Position numbers and translations under genes: made by a program. A stretch of 64,000 nt of DNA from NCBI GenBank assembly GCA_947258715.1, contig CAMYJH010000004.1, forward strand, positions 124,001 to 188,000, written 5' to 3'. Below the pieces are notes generated by a model, which saw only the letters and a program-made list of their open reading frames with translations, was not told where the DNA came from and made no database searches. The DNA is from an uncultured Gammaproteobacteria bacterium (GTDB lineage: Bacteria; Pseudomonadota; Gammaproteobacteria; HK1). This document shows positions 1 to 8,395 of this stretch, one piece after another (position 1 is the first letter of the stretch; each line of letters starts with the position of its first letter).

Positions 1-552
1 AGCATTCTCCCCCGCTTCGACCTCGGTTCCGAGACCGAATCCGAGCACAGCGACGTGAAGCTCCAGGGGCCGGGACGTGGGCGTCGCCGGGTCGAAAAGG
101 GCGCTGACGCGATCGTGATTGACCTCGAGGCTCAGCCGCCCCACCGCCTCATCGCTATTGACCTTGAGCAGGGGAGAGAAAAACCACGAGCGCCACTCCT
201 TTCCAGCAAGGACGAAACCCGGCGTATATACGCTTCCCACATGACCGTTGCGGGCGTAGCTCCTCTGGCGCTGGCTGTAGCGGGGCGAGGAGAAACGATC
301 GGGCCAGCCGATGTAGTCCCAGTAGTCGACGTGAAACGCCACCGGAACCACCATCTGCCAAAGCCGCGGGTCGTGCCTGAGATCGCTGAGCCAGCGATCC
401 GCCGGCGGGCAGCTGCTGCACCCTTCCGAGGTGTAGAGCTCCAGCAGGCTCACCCGTTCAGCCCTGCTTTCGAGCACAAGCGTTTCTGCCGGAATGGCTC
501 CGGGCGCGACAAGAAGGGTCGCCGCAAAAACGAACAGTGCGCGTGCGTGCAT
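1..552 (-). CDS. DUF1223 secreted thioredoxin-fold protein (3' end outside window)
   Basis: Reads leftwards and runs off the window edge, so 184 codons are visible and the C-terminus is missing. Seen: a hydrophobic N-terminus ending near residues 21-23 (probable signal peptide), then LELYTSEGCSSCPPAD with a CSSC pair at residues 45-48, then an HVDYWDYIGW block. This arrangement is the hallmark of DUF1223, a periplasmic thioredoxin-like family of unknown role. The ATG at 552 is chosen because it gives a complete signal peptide. It is divergent from the thiamine-enzyme pair to the right, across a 221-bp gap in which I see no clear promoter. The family call is firm; the substrate is unknown. Confidence 0.85.
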   Translation of the reverse strand, partial: MHARALFVFAATLLVAPGAIPAETLVLESRAERVSLLELYTSEGCSSCPPADRWLSDLRHDPRLWQMVVPVAFHVDYWDYIGWPDRFSSPRYSQRQRSYARNGHVGSVYTPGFVLAGKEWRSWFFSPLLKVNSDEAVGRLSLEVNHDRVSALFDPATPTSRPLELHVAVLGFGLGTEVEAGENA

Positions 553-773
553 GCTCTTATTCCCCGATAAGCACCTATGCAGTATCGGACATTTCGATGC
601 CGCCAACATCAGAATCGTTCCCTACGTGACTAAATTGTGAACTTTAGCCCTGCGGGTGGTGATGTCCCCCGGTCGCCCCCGATTCTTGCACCGCGGCCTT
701 TTTGTCATAAGATTCATCACCGGTCCAGCGCCCGCTTCTCGGCGCGATAGAACATCGGAGCACGGAGATAAGG

Positions 774-1304
774 ATGGCCAAAAAGAAGAAAACGGAGGTC
801 ACCTGGGCGGATCGTATCTTCGACAGCTTTGTCCACGGCGGTATCCGCCAGGTGGCGTACGTTCCCGACGCCGGTCACGCCCGGCTCATTTCGCTCTGCG
901 AGCGCTCGAGCAAAGTTCGCGCCGTGCCCCTCACCACCGAGGAAGAGGGTGTGGCGATGCTTGCGGGTGCTTGGCTCGGCGGCCACCGCGGCGCGCTGCT
1001 GATGCAGTCGAGCGGAGTCGGCAACTGCATCAACATGTTCTCCGTTATCCAGGAGTGCCGCTTTCCCCTCTTTAGCTTGGTCACCATGCGCGGCGAATTC
1101 GGCGAATTCAATCCGTGGCAGGTGCCCATGGGCGATGGCACCGCCCGCGCGCTGGCGAACGCCGGCGCGCTGATTAAACCCGTGGATGATGTTTCGCGTG
1201 TGGTGGAGACCGTGACCGCGGCGCTGACGCTTGCCTTCAGCACCTATCGCTCGGTGGCGGTGCTCATTTCACAGCGCGTCATCGGTTACAAGGTGTGGAA
1301 ATAA
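774..1304 (+). CDS. Thiamine diphosphate enzyme, N-terminal (alpha) subunit, sulfopyruvate/phosphonopyruvate decarboxylase-like
   Basis: A 176-residue protein matching the pyrimidine-binding half of a ThDP decarboxylase, like ComD or the N-terminal half of phosphonopyruvate decarboxylase. Seen: VAYVPDAGHARLI near residues 28-40, and TTEEEGVAMLAGAWLGG near residues 54-70, which carries the Glu that normally activates the ThDP aminopyrimidine ring. The ATG at 774 has a good Shine-Dalgarno (GGAGATAAGG) just upstream. The next gene encodes the matching pyrophosphate-binding half 5 bases later, so the two should form one heteromeric 2-oxoacid decarboxylase. No phosphonate or coenzyme M synthesis gene lies nearby, so the substrate is open. 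A PEP mutase-superfamily gene lies about 8 kb away, which is suggestive at most. Confidence 0.8.
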   Translation: MAKKKKTEVTWADRIFDSFVHGGIRQVAYVPDAGHARLISLCERSSKVRAVPLTTEEEGVAMLAGAWLGGHRGALLMQSSGVGNCINMFSVIQECRFPLFSLVTMRGEFGEFNPWQVPMGDGTARALANAGALIKPVDDVSRVVETVTAALTLAFSTYRSVAVLISQRVIGYKVWK

Positions 1305-1309
1305 CAAAA

Positions 1310-1900
1310 ATGCAGACACGTTTCAAAAAACTCGATCGACGCGATGCGGTGGCGCGGATCCTTAAGCAGCGCCGTGAGGCCCTGCTTATCACCGGACTGG
1401 GCAGCTCGTGCTGGGACGCCGCCGCCGCTGGAGACAGCGATACGAACTTTTACGTTTGGGGCGGAATGGGCGGTGCCGCCATGATCGGCTTGGGACTCGC
1501 CATCGCTCAACCTCTGCGGCGGGTGCTGGTCATCACCGGCGATGGCGAAATGCTGATGGGACTGGGGGCGCTCGCTACCATCGCCGTTCAGCGGCCGAAA
1601 AACCTGAGCGTTATCGTCCTCGACAACGAGCGTTACGGTGAGACCGGGATGCAGGCGACACACACCCATTACGGCGTCGATCTGGCCGGAATGGCCGCCT
1701 GCGCCGGCTTTCCGCTGACGGCGACTATCAACAGCAACAAGGCGCTGACTGAGTTCATCCCGCAACTCTATGAAGCCAACGGCCCAGTGTTCTGCAGCGT
1801 CAAGGTCGACGATGCCAAGCTGCCCATGGTGCTGCCGGAACGCGACGGCACCTGGCTCAAGAGCCGGTTCAGAAAGGCCGTGGTGGGGAGCCTGGATTAG
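1310..1900 (+). CDS. Thiamine diphosphate enzyme, C-terminal (beta) subunit, ComE-like
   Basis: A 196-residue ThDP-binding half. Seen: the metal/pyrophosphate motif GDGEMLMG beginning at residue 77 and LDNERYGETG with Asn at 106, the classical GDG-x(26)-N spacing. GGMGGAAMIGLGLA lies upstream near residues 51-64, as in sulfopyruvate decarboxylase beta. The ATG at 1310 is preferred; an in-frame GTG at 1295 overlaps the end of the alpha gene and would add five residues. There is little independent ribosome binding site, so translation is probably coupled to the alpha subunit. The ThDP chemistry is secure; which 2-oxoacid is decarboxylated is not. Confidence 0.82.
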   Translation: MQTRFKKLDRRDAVARILKQRREALLITGLGSSCWDAAAAGDSDTNFYVWGGMGGAAMIGLGLAIAQPLRRVLVITGDGEMLMGLGALATIAVQRPKNLSVIVLDNERYGETGMQATHTHYGVDLAGMAACAGFPLTATINSNKALTEFIPQLYEANGPVFCSVKVDDAKLPMVLPERDGTWLKSRFRKAVVGSLD

Positions 1901-1945
1901 TTGGCATCCGTATTTCGAATATCGTATCTCGTATATCGGTAGCAG

Positions 1946-1985
1946 AGCCTGATTTGAGGAATCGCGGGCAAGCTCGCTCCTACAG
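1946..1985 (-). repeat. REP-like intergenic repeat, family B, copy 1
   Basis: On the minus strand this reads CTGTAGGAGCGAGCTTGC, then CCGCGATTCCTC, then ATCAGGCT. It matches copies at 47030-47069 and 53938-53977. The core GAGCGAGCTTGCCCGC is an imperfect palindrome of the type widespread as intergenic REP in gammaproteobacteria. It sits just before the EEP-hydrolase gene. Confidence 0.7.
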
Positions 1986-2022
1986 CAGGCTTTGTTGAGG
2001 GTTGCAACACAGGTTTCAAGCC

Positions 2023-2892
2023 ATGCAGCTTGTCACGTATAACATCCGATACGGACGGGGCAAGGATGAATGCTTTGATCTCGCGCGTATTGCGGGAGAA
2101 ATCGAAGGCGCCGACGTCATCGCTCTGCAGGAAGTTGAGCGTCACTGGTCACGCTCCGGCATGGAGGATCAGCCTGCGGAAATCGCGAGGCTGCTGGGCG
2201 ACTATTACTGGGTCTACGGAGCCGGAGTCGACCTCCACGTGGAAAGTTCACCTGGCGTCGGCCAGGGCGCCAACTTGCGTCGGCAGTTTGGCAACATGCT
2301 GCTTTCCAAGTCGCCAATTCTCTCTTCGCGCAACCACCTTTTGCCGAAGTACGCGAGCCTCGGGCCCATGAGCCTGCAGCGTAACGCGCTGGAGTGCATT
2401 ATCGACACGGCGCAGGGACCGGTGCGTTTTTATTCCGCGCACTTGACTCACCTCAGCGCACAAACCCGTATGCCTCAGGTGGAGCGCTTGCTCGAAATTC
2501 ACCGCAACGCGCGGGTCGAGGGCGCAGCGCTTACCGGAGATGGCCTCAACGAGGAATGGACCCGGGACGGCATGCCTCTCCCCATGCCGGGTAACGCGGT
2601 GATCATGGGCGACTTCAATTTCGAGCCGGATTCGGCAGAGTACGCGCGGATCGCCGGTCCCGTTTCGACCTACGGTGGGCGGATGGTCAATCCGGAAGGC
2701 CTCGTCGACGCTTGGGTGGAAGCCGGCCACCAGGTGGACGAGGGTGTGACCGCGGAGATTTACGGGCGCCCGGTTCGGCTCGACTATTGCTTTCTCAGCG
2801 CGGGATTCCGCGGACTCGTCCGCAGCGTCGAGATCGACGACGAGGCCAGCGGCTCCGATCACCAGCCGGTGCGGATAAGGGTCGAACTTTAA
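2023..2892 (+). CDS. Endonuclease/exonuclease/phosphatase (EEP) family hydrolase
   Basis: A 289-residue soluble protein with the EEP (DNase I-like) fold signatures. Seen: VTYNIRYG at the N-terminus, ALQEVERHW with the metal-binding Glu near residue 41, GDFNFEPDS near residues 195-203, and SDHQPVRIRVE at the C-terminus with the catalytic Asp-His pair. There is no signal peptide or membrane segment. The ATG at 2023 gives the standard start of the family; an upstream in-frame TTG at 2002 is less likely. The family includes nucleases, phosphodiesterases and lipid phosphatases, so the substrate cannot be assigned. It stands alone between a repeat and an AsmA gene. Confidence 0.85.
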   Translation: MQLVTYNIRYGRGKDECFDLARIAGEIEGADVIALQEVERHWSRSGMEDQPAEIARLLGDYYWVYGAGVDLHVESSPGVGQGANLRRQFGNMLLSKSPILSSRNHLLPKYASLGPMSLQRNALECIIDTAQGPVRFYSAHLTHLSAQTRMPQVERLLEIHRNARVEGAALTGDGLNEEWTRDGMPLPMPGNAVIMGDFNFEPDSAEYARIAGPVSTYGGRMVNPEGLVDAWVEAGHQVDEGVTAEIYGRPVRLDYCFLSAGFRGLVRSVEIDDEASGSDHQPVRIRVEL

Positions 2893-3105
2893 CCCCCCAA
2901 TTGCGCTCCAAACGTTGGTTAAACATGGAGTTCCGCCTGCAATTGGAATGACGGCGGCGGCGTGGCACGATCTAGCGATGGAGCTTTGCAGGCTTTCCAT
3001 CTCTGAACAAGGTAAATTCCCTCGGCGCGGGACCGGTGCATGCGAAAATAGATTGAAACCTTCCGGGTTAAGCCGTCCGGCGGGAAGCAGTAATGGAGTA
3101 AGTCA

Positions 3106-5253
3106 TTGAAGACGATACTTAAAGGCCTCGGCGTCATTATCGTCGTTGCGGCGGCCCTGATCGTAGGGGTCATCATCATTGTGCCACTGCTGGTCGACCC
3201 CAACGACTACAGGGACGAGATTGAGGTCAAGGTCAAAGATCGAACCGGCCGCGAGCTCAAGATCGAAGGTGATATCGCGCTCACGTGGTATCCCTGGCTG
3301 GGATTCGAAATGGGCAGTGTGGAACTTGGAAACGCGCCCGGATTCAAGGCGCCCGTATTTGCCTCTACGGACAAGGTCGCTATCCGCCTCAAGCTGATTC
3401 CGCTGCTGCGGCGAAAATTGGTGATGGATACTCTGGAAGTTCACGGGCTTCACCTCAACCTGGAAAAGAATTCCAAGGGCGAAACCAACTGGGACGACCT
3501 CGCCAAGGGCGGCAGTGAGCCCGGTGAGCCGGCGGAGCCTGGCAGAGCGCCGCAGCTTGCTGCCTTTGCCATCGGCGGCCTGGATATTCAGAACGCCAAC
3601 ATCAGCTGGAGCGATGCGCAGGCGGGACAGCAATACACCGTTCGCAATTTCAGCCTGACGACCGGTGCCCTCAATCCCGGCAACCCGGTGGACGTCAGCG
3701 TCGGTCTCGATCTGCAGAGTACCGAGCCGCCCATGAGCGGCCGGATGGAAGGCGCGGGGCAGCTGGAAATGAATCCGGACACCCAGCTGTTCAGGGCGAT
3801 CGGTTTCAATCTGGACGCGGGATTCCAGGGTGAGCAGTTTCCGGGCGGAAAGATGGAACTGAGCCTCTTTACCGACTTGGTCGCGGACGGCAAGCAGAAC
3901 TCGATCCGCGTCAACAGCTTGAAGCTCAATACCCTGGGGATGGAAGCGGACCTCACGCTGAGCGGCCAGCTCACGGCCGAGGGTCCTAAATTCTCGGGCA
4001 CGCTGAAAGTGCCCGATTTCAGTCCCCGTAGCATGCTCGAGAACTTGGGTCAGGCCGAGATCGAAACCGCGGACTCCTCGGTACTTGCAAGCGCCTCGAT
4101 GGAAGCGGGAATCAGCGGCACCGACAACAGTCTTGCGCTCAAACCGATCACCATGAAGCTCGACGAATCGAATCTGAAGGGCGAAATCCTGGTGCAGAAT
4201 TTTGCCAGGCCAGCCATTGGCTTCAGCTTCGGTCTCGACCAAATGGATGCGGATCGGTATCTGCCCCCGCCAAAGGAGGGAGAGCCCGCGGCCGCCGGAA
4301 CGCCCGGTGCGGCTGGGGCTTCGGCAGGCGGGCTGCCGATGGAAACCCTTCGCACCCTCAACGTGGTGGGAAAACTGGCGGCGGCGAATTTCAAGGTGGC
4401 CAAGCTCACGGTAACCGACTTCAACGCCGACATCACGGCGAAGAACGGCCTCATCCAGATAACTCCGCTGAGCGCAAAGCTGTATCAAGGCGTTTACGCT
4501 GGAAACATTCGGCTCGACGCTCGAGGCGACAACCCAAAGATTTCTCTCAACGAGAAACTCACCGGGATCCAGGCGGGTCCGCTGGTAAAAGACCTACAGG
4601 GCGAAGAAAAGCTCACCGGCAGAGGCGACGTTTCCATTCAGGTGAACGCCATCGGCGCGGAGCCCGAAAGCGTCAAGAAAACCCTGAACGGAAACGCGGC
4701 CTTCATTTTTCGTGACGGCGCGGTAAAGGGTGTCAATATCGGCCGCATGATCCGCGAGGCGCGGGCGAAGCTCAAAGGTCAGAGCCTCCCGCCGAGCGAG
4801 GAGCCAGAGCAAACGGATTTTGCGGAGCTAACCGGCACCGTGACCTTCACTAACGGCTTGGCCAAGAACACGGACCTGCTGGCAAAGTCTCCGCTACTGC
4901 GGATCACCGGCGCGGGCCAGGCCGACCTGCCGTCGGAGACTGTTGATTACCGCGTTCAGGCCAAGATCGTCGGCACCTCCAAGGGTCAGGGCGGAAAAGA
5001 GTTGCAGGAACTGCGCGGCGTGACCATCCCCATCCGCATCACCGGCACCTTTAGCGAGCAAAAGTATGCGCTCGACGCGGCGGCGCTGGGTAAAGGGTTG
5101 GCCGAATCCAAAGTGAAAGGAATCATAGAGGAAAAGATCGGCGCATCGACCGCACCGAGCGGAACGACCTCGGCAACAGAAGGGGTCAAGGAAAAAGCCG
5201 GCGAGGTCACGGATAAAGCCAAAGAGCTGATCAAAGGATTGCTGGGCAACTGA
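3106..5253 (+). CDS. AsmA family protein
   Basis: A 715-residue inner-membrane-anchored periplasmic protein. Seen: one N-terminal transmembrane helix (about residues 7-29), then the AsmA start block DPNDYRDEIEVKVKDRTGR and LTWYPWLGFEMG, and a C-terminal AsmA domain with RGDVSIQVNAIG and a DYRVQAKIVG segment. AsmA-like proteins are bridge-like beta proteins thought to move phospholipid between membranes or affect outer membrane assembly. The start is TTG at 3106 with GGAG 7-11 bases upstream; the ATG at 3093 runs at once into a stop. The tail is rich in Lys, Glu and Ala. No operon partner is visible. Confidence 0.88.
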   Translation: MKTILKGLGVIIVVAAALIVGVIIIVPLLVDPNDYRDEIEVKVKDRTGRELKIEGDIALTWYPWLGFEMGSVELGNAPGFKAPVFASTDKVAIRLKLIPLLRRKLVMDTLEVHGLHLNLEKNSKGETNWDDLAKGGSEPGEPAEPGRAPQLAAFAIGGLDIQNANISWSDAQAGQQYTVRNFSLTTGALNPGNPVDVSVGLDLQSTEPPMSGRMEGAGQLEMNPDTQLFRAIGFNLDAGFQGEQFPGGKMELSLFTDLVADGKQNSIRVNSLKLNTLGMEADLTLSGQLTAEGPKFSGTLKVPDFSPRSMLENLGQAEIETADSSVLASASMEAGISGTDNSLALKPITMKLDESNLKGEILVQNFARPAIGFSFGLDQMDADRYLPPPKEGEPAAAGTPGAAGASAGGLPMETLRTLNVVGKLAAANFKVAKLTVTDFNADITAKNGLIQITPLSAKLYQGVYAGNIRLDARGDNPKISLNEKLTGIQAGPLVKDLQGEEKLTGRGDVSIQVNAIGAEPESVKKTLNGNAAFIFRDGAVKGVNIGRMIREARAKLKGQSLPPSEEPEQTDFAELTGTVTFTNGLAKNTDLLAKSPLLRITGAGQADLPSETVDYRVQAKIVGTSKGQGGKELQELRGVTIPIRITGTFSEQKYALDAAALGKGLAESKVKGIIEEKIGASTAPSGTTSATEGVKEKAGEVTDKAKELIKGLLGN

Positions 5254-5373
5254 TTTCGAAATCGATCTTCTCGCTCCAACACTCGGACCCCGACGCGGGG
5301 GCGATTGTCCGGTTCAGCCCGTCGCCGCGCACTGATACGCTCTGGATTACGCTCGTTCCCGGAATCCCGCCCC

Positions 5374-6165
5374 ATGCGTGAAATTCCCCTTTATGTCTTC
5401 GACAGCTTCACCGACCGGCTGTTTGCCGGCAACCCGGCGGCGGTGTGCCCGCTTGAATCCTGGCTCGACGAAAATACCATGCTGGCCATCGCCGCCGAGA
5501 ACAACCTGTCGGAGACCGCGTTTTTCGTGGCCGAGAACGGTGGCTATCGACTCCGCTGGTTCACTCCGGCGATAGAGGTCGACCTCTGCGGCCATGCCAC
5601 CCTGGCGACCGCGCACTATCTTCTGAACGAAGCGGAAAATGATTCTGAACGGGTGCGTTTCGAGACTCGAAGCGGCACCCTGGTGGTGACGAGAACGGGA
5701 CAACTGCTGACCATGGACTTTCCGGCCAGGCCGCTCGAGCCGGTGGCACAGGAAAAGGAAGTCGGCGCGGCGCTCGGCGCAGTGCCGGAAGCGGTGTTTA
5801 AGTCCGCTAAAAATTACCTCGCCGTGTTCGATTCCGAGCAGCGCGTTCGCGATCTCAGTCCGGATATTCCCGCGGTCAAGGCGCTTGGCGTTCACGGGGT
5901 CATCGTTACCGCGCCCGGGAAAAGGGTGGACTTTGTCTCACGCTACTTCGCTCCCGGCGCCGGGATCGCCGAGGATCCCGTCACCGGCTCTGCCCACTGC
6001 AGCCTGACTCCCTTCTGGGTAGAGCGGCTCGACAAGAACCCCTTGGACGCGGAGCAGGTTTCCACAAGGGGCGGGCAGCTAAGGTGTGAGCTCAAGGGCG
6101 ACCGGGTTTTCATTTCCGGCCGCGCCGTGATGTACGCCCGCGGAACCATCCGGCTTCCGGACTGA
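5374..6165 (+). CDS. PhzF family isomerase/epimerase-like protein
   Basis: A 263-residue PhzF-fold protein, related to diaminopimelate epimerase and to the phenazine isomerase PhzF. Seen: YVFDSFTDRLFAGNPAAVC at the start, NNLSETAFF with the catalytic Glu at residue 47, DLCGHATLATAHYLL near residue 70, and AEDPVTGSAHCSL near the end. The ATG at 5374 begins the conserved first strand, so the in-frame extension to 5305 is rejected. There are no phenazine genes in the window, so this is one of the many orphan PhzF proteins whose substrate is unknown. Confidence 0.88.
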   Translation: MREIPLYVFDSFTDRLFAGNPAAVCPLESWLDENTMLAIAAENNLSETAFFVAENGGYRLRWFTPAIEVDLCGHATLATAHYLLNEAENDSERVRFETRSGTLVVTRTGQLLTMDFPARPLEPVAQEKEVGAALGAVPEAVFKSAKNYLAVFDSEQRVRDLSPDIPAVKALGVHGVIVTAPGKRVDFVSRYFAPGAGIAEDPVTGSAHCSLTPFWVERLDKNPLDAEQVSTRGGQLRCELKGDRVFISGRAVMYARGTIRLPD

Positions 6166-6238
6166 GGACGTGCCCGCGTTCGCTATTCGCGGTTGAACTG
6201 TTTCATATCGCCGCCGTGAGGAAAAGCAACCGCTCGAA

Positions 6239-6874
6239 ATGAGCACCTCGGGGTTGAGCCGGAGCGAAGGCTGGTTATTACTCTCGATGGTGCTGTTCGC
6301 CTCGGTGCTTTCAGGAACCGGCCCTGCGGATCGCCTTACCTGGGTGCTAGAGATCGCGCCGGTGTTCATCGGCCTTCCGCTGGTGCTGGCGACGCGGCGG
6401 AATTTTCCACTGACCCCGCTGCTCTATCGTCTGCTGGTGATTCACGCCCTGATCCTGATTCTCGGAGCCCATTACACCTACGCCAAAACCCCTCTGGGTT
6501 TCTGGGCTCAGGATCTCTTCAGCTTCGAGCGAAACCACTATGATCGTTTGGGGCACCTGGCCCAGGGATTCATTCCCGCGGTGCTGGCGCGCGAAATTTT
6601 GATACGCTGCTCGCCGCTCAAATCAGGCGCCTGGCTGTTTTTCATCGTGGTTTGCATCTGTCTCGCTTTCAGCGCTTTCTATGAGTTGACCGAATGGTGG
6701 GCGACGGCAATTGGTGGCGAGGCCTCACGCGAATTTCTCGGAACCCAGGGTGATCCCTGGGATACGCAGTGGGACATGTTCCTGGCGCTGATCGGGGCAG
6801 TGACCTCACTGCTGCTGCTTCGCCGTGTCCATGACCGGCAGCTCGGGCGCATGGGGTACACTGGCTCAGGATAG
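6239..6874 (+). CDS. DUF2238 (YjdF-like) integral membrane protein
   Basis: A 211-residue polytopic membrane protein with about five to six hydrophobic helices. Seen: YTYAKTPLGFW, RNHYDRLGHLAQGF and FYELTEWWAT, then QGDPWDTQWDM before the final helix. These polar blocks between helices are characteristic of DUF2238, like E. coli YjdF, whose function is unknown. The conserved Asp, His, Glu and Trp residues suggest a metal- or ligand-binding site in the membrane. The ribosome binding site is weak (GAGGAAAA about 20 bases upstream). It is followed closely by a small gene of unknown function. Confidence 0.85.
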   Translation: MSTSGLSRSEGWLLLSMVLFASVLSGTGPADRLTWVLEIAPVFIGLPLVLATRRNFPLTPLLYRLLVIHALILILGAHYTYAKTPLGFWAQDLFSFERNHYDRLGHLAQGFIPAVLAREILIRCSPLKSGAWLFFIVVCICLAFSAFYELTEWWATAIGGEASREFLGTQGDPWDTQWDMFLALIGAVTSLLLLRRVHDRQLGRMGYTGSG

Positions 6875-6916
6875 CCATCTTGCAGTGGGAATTGACTGCT
6901 CTGGCGAGACGGTTTT

Positions 6917-7315
6917 TTGATCTTCGGATTATTCAATAGCAAGGCGCGGGAAGTCCGCCACCTCAATCGAGACGCGCCCGCGGTCATTGAAAACGCGCGC
7001 GAGAGTTACCGATCGGAGCTGGTGCGCGACATCGCTATTTTGGTTCACCAGAAGATAGTCGAGGTCAAATCCAACTGTGGTGAAGATCCTGCCTGTCTTC
7101 AACGCGCGCTGGATCACTTCCGCAGGCTTCACCGCGAGGCGCGGAGGAGGAATGAGCACGTGGGTCTCACCGCTTACACGCTTATCATCATTTACCTTCG
7201 CGCGGGGCTGATTGGTCCGGAGTGTGAGCCGGCGCGGGCCGCGATTGAGGGGTTTCTTGACGACTGGCGTCACGCGCTGGAAGAAGACGAGGAAAACCGG
7301 GAGGCGTCCTCTTAG
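6917..7315 (+). CDS. Small hypothetical protein
   Basis: A 132-residue, highly charged soluble protein that I do not recognise. It starts at TTG 6917. Seen: an N-terminal MIFGLFNSKAREV, two probable amphipathic helices rich in Arg and Glu, CGEDPACLQRALDHFRRLH in the middle with two Cys, and an acidic C-terminus. It begins 42 bases after the DUF2238 gene on the same strand and may be co-transcribed. Codon use looks like its neighbours. Support rests on the open frame, its position in an otherwise empty stretch and its ordinary protein composition. The TTG start is uncertain. Confidence 0.55.
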   Translation: MIFGLFNSKAREVRHLNRDAPAVIENARESYRSELVRDIAILVHQKIVEVKSNCGEDPACLQRALDHFRRLHREARRRNEHVGLTAYTLIIIYLRAGLIGPECEPARAAIEGFLDDWRHALEEDEENREASS

Positions 7316-7347
7316 CTCGAACGAGGTGTCCGCCGCGGCGTCGCGAA

Positions 7348-8301
7348 TCAGCGAAGTCGTGGATTCTCGAGGTCGAATATGCGAATCGCGCCGTCGTCAC
7401 CGGTGTTGGCAAGATAGCGCCCGTCGGGCGAAAGGGCGAGCGTGGTGCCGCAGACCGGGTGCCGGCGGAGATCTCTCAAGGTCTCGCCGCTTTCCGGGTT
7501 AAGAAACAATATCGCGCTGTCGTTGACCCGGCTGATACTGGCGATGGCGTTTTCGCCGGGCGCGAATTGGATCGAGGAGATCACTCCCCAGTGGTCGGTG
7601 TTCATAACCTCGAGACTCCCGTTTGCGAGATCCCAGCGGAACAATCGAAACCACCCGCCGCCGTAAAGCCGCTCACCGTCCGGCGCAAAAGCGAGGCTGC
7701 GCGCGTCCGTGGGGGGCGGATCCAGCTCTTGGGGCGGCCCGACCTTGCTCAGCAAAAACACCCGGCCGTCATAACCGCTGGATGCGATGCGCCCGCTCAG
7801 CGCATGTCCGGAAAGGGCGGCGACGGGTCCGTCGTGCAGCAAGATCTCGCCTTCGGGTTCCAGATGCGGCAGCCGCCAGAAGCGCAAGGCGCCGTCGTGA
7901 TGCGCGGTAACGACGCGATCATCGTTAGCGATCATCTTGTCGATGGGAGTGCCGGTGTCGTGCTCCGCGGTCTGAATGCCGCTGCGATCCCACGCCTTGA
8001 GCAGGCCATCAGAGCCCGCGGTGAGGAGCCACCGTTTTGCGAAGGCGATCCCCTGCACGTGGCTTTCATGGGCCTCGAAGCGAAGCAGCGGCTTCGCTTC
8101 CCCAAGGCGCCAGACGGCTACGTCACCGCCCCAGCCGCCGGAAGCCAGCAGGCTCGAGGCAGAATCGAAGTGCAGCGCCTCGGCGCCGGAATGAGCCCGC
8201 TGGTATTCGACCGCCGGCAGCTCGCGGCCGGGGTTCAGTGCGCCGCAGGCGGACACGCTGAGCGCCGTGAGCAACAGCAGCGTCGGTCGCGGTTTCGTCA
8301 T
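7348..8301 (-). CDS. WD40-repeat lipoprotein
   Basis: A 317-residue protein with a signal peptide and lipobox LSVSACG (Cys19), so probably lipid-anchored in the periplasm. The rest is a run of WD40-type blades: SGGWGGDVAVWRL, TAGSDGLLKAWDR, TAHHDGALRFWRL, SSGYDGRVFLL and NTGDDGAIRIFDL, which should close a beta-propeller of about six to seven blades. WD40 propellers serve as protein-interaction platforms. There is no catalytic motif. It lies downstream of an M17 peptidase gene on the same strand, with a 94-base gap. The partner is unknown. Confidence 0.8.
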   Translation of the reverse strand: MTKPRPTLLLLTALSVSACGALNPGRELPAVEYQRAHSGAEALHFDSASSLLASGGWGGDVAVWRLGEAKPLLRFEAHESHVQGIAFAKRWLLTAGSDGLLKAWDRSGIQTAEHDTGTPIDKMIANDDRVVTAHHDGALRFWRLPHLEPEGEILLHDGPVAALSGHALSGRIASSGYDGRVFLLSKVGPPQELDPPPTDARSLAFAPDGERLYGGGWFRLFRWDLANGSLEVMNTDHWGVISSIQFAPGENAIASISRVNDSAILFLNPESGETLRDLRRHPVCGTTLALSPDGRYLANTGDDGAIRIFDLENPRLR

Positions 8302-8395
8302 CGCTTCACCGATGTCCGCGGCGGGTTCTGCATTCGATTTCTGCCCGACACGCAGCGATCCCTCATTCGCCAGGTCTTTGGCGGAGAAGACTGAA

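Noticed and set aside
55..570. Plus-strand open frame of 171 codons at the left edge
   Set aside because: It is antisense to the DUF1223 gene, whose minus-strand frame has a signal peptide and the CSSC signature; the plus frame has no recognisable feature.
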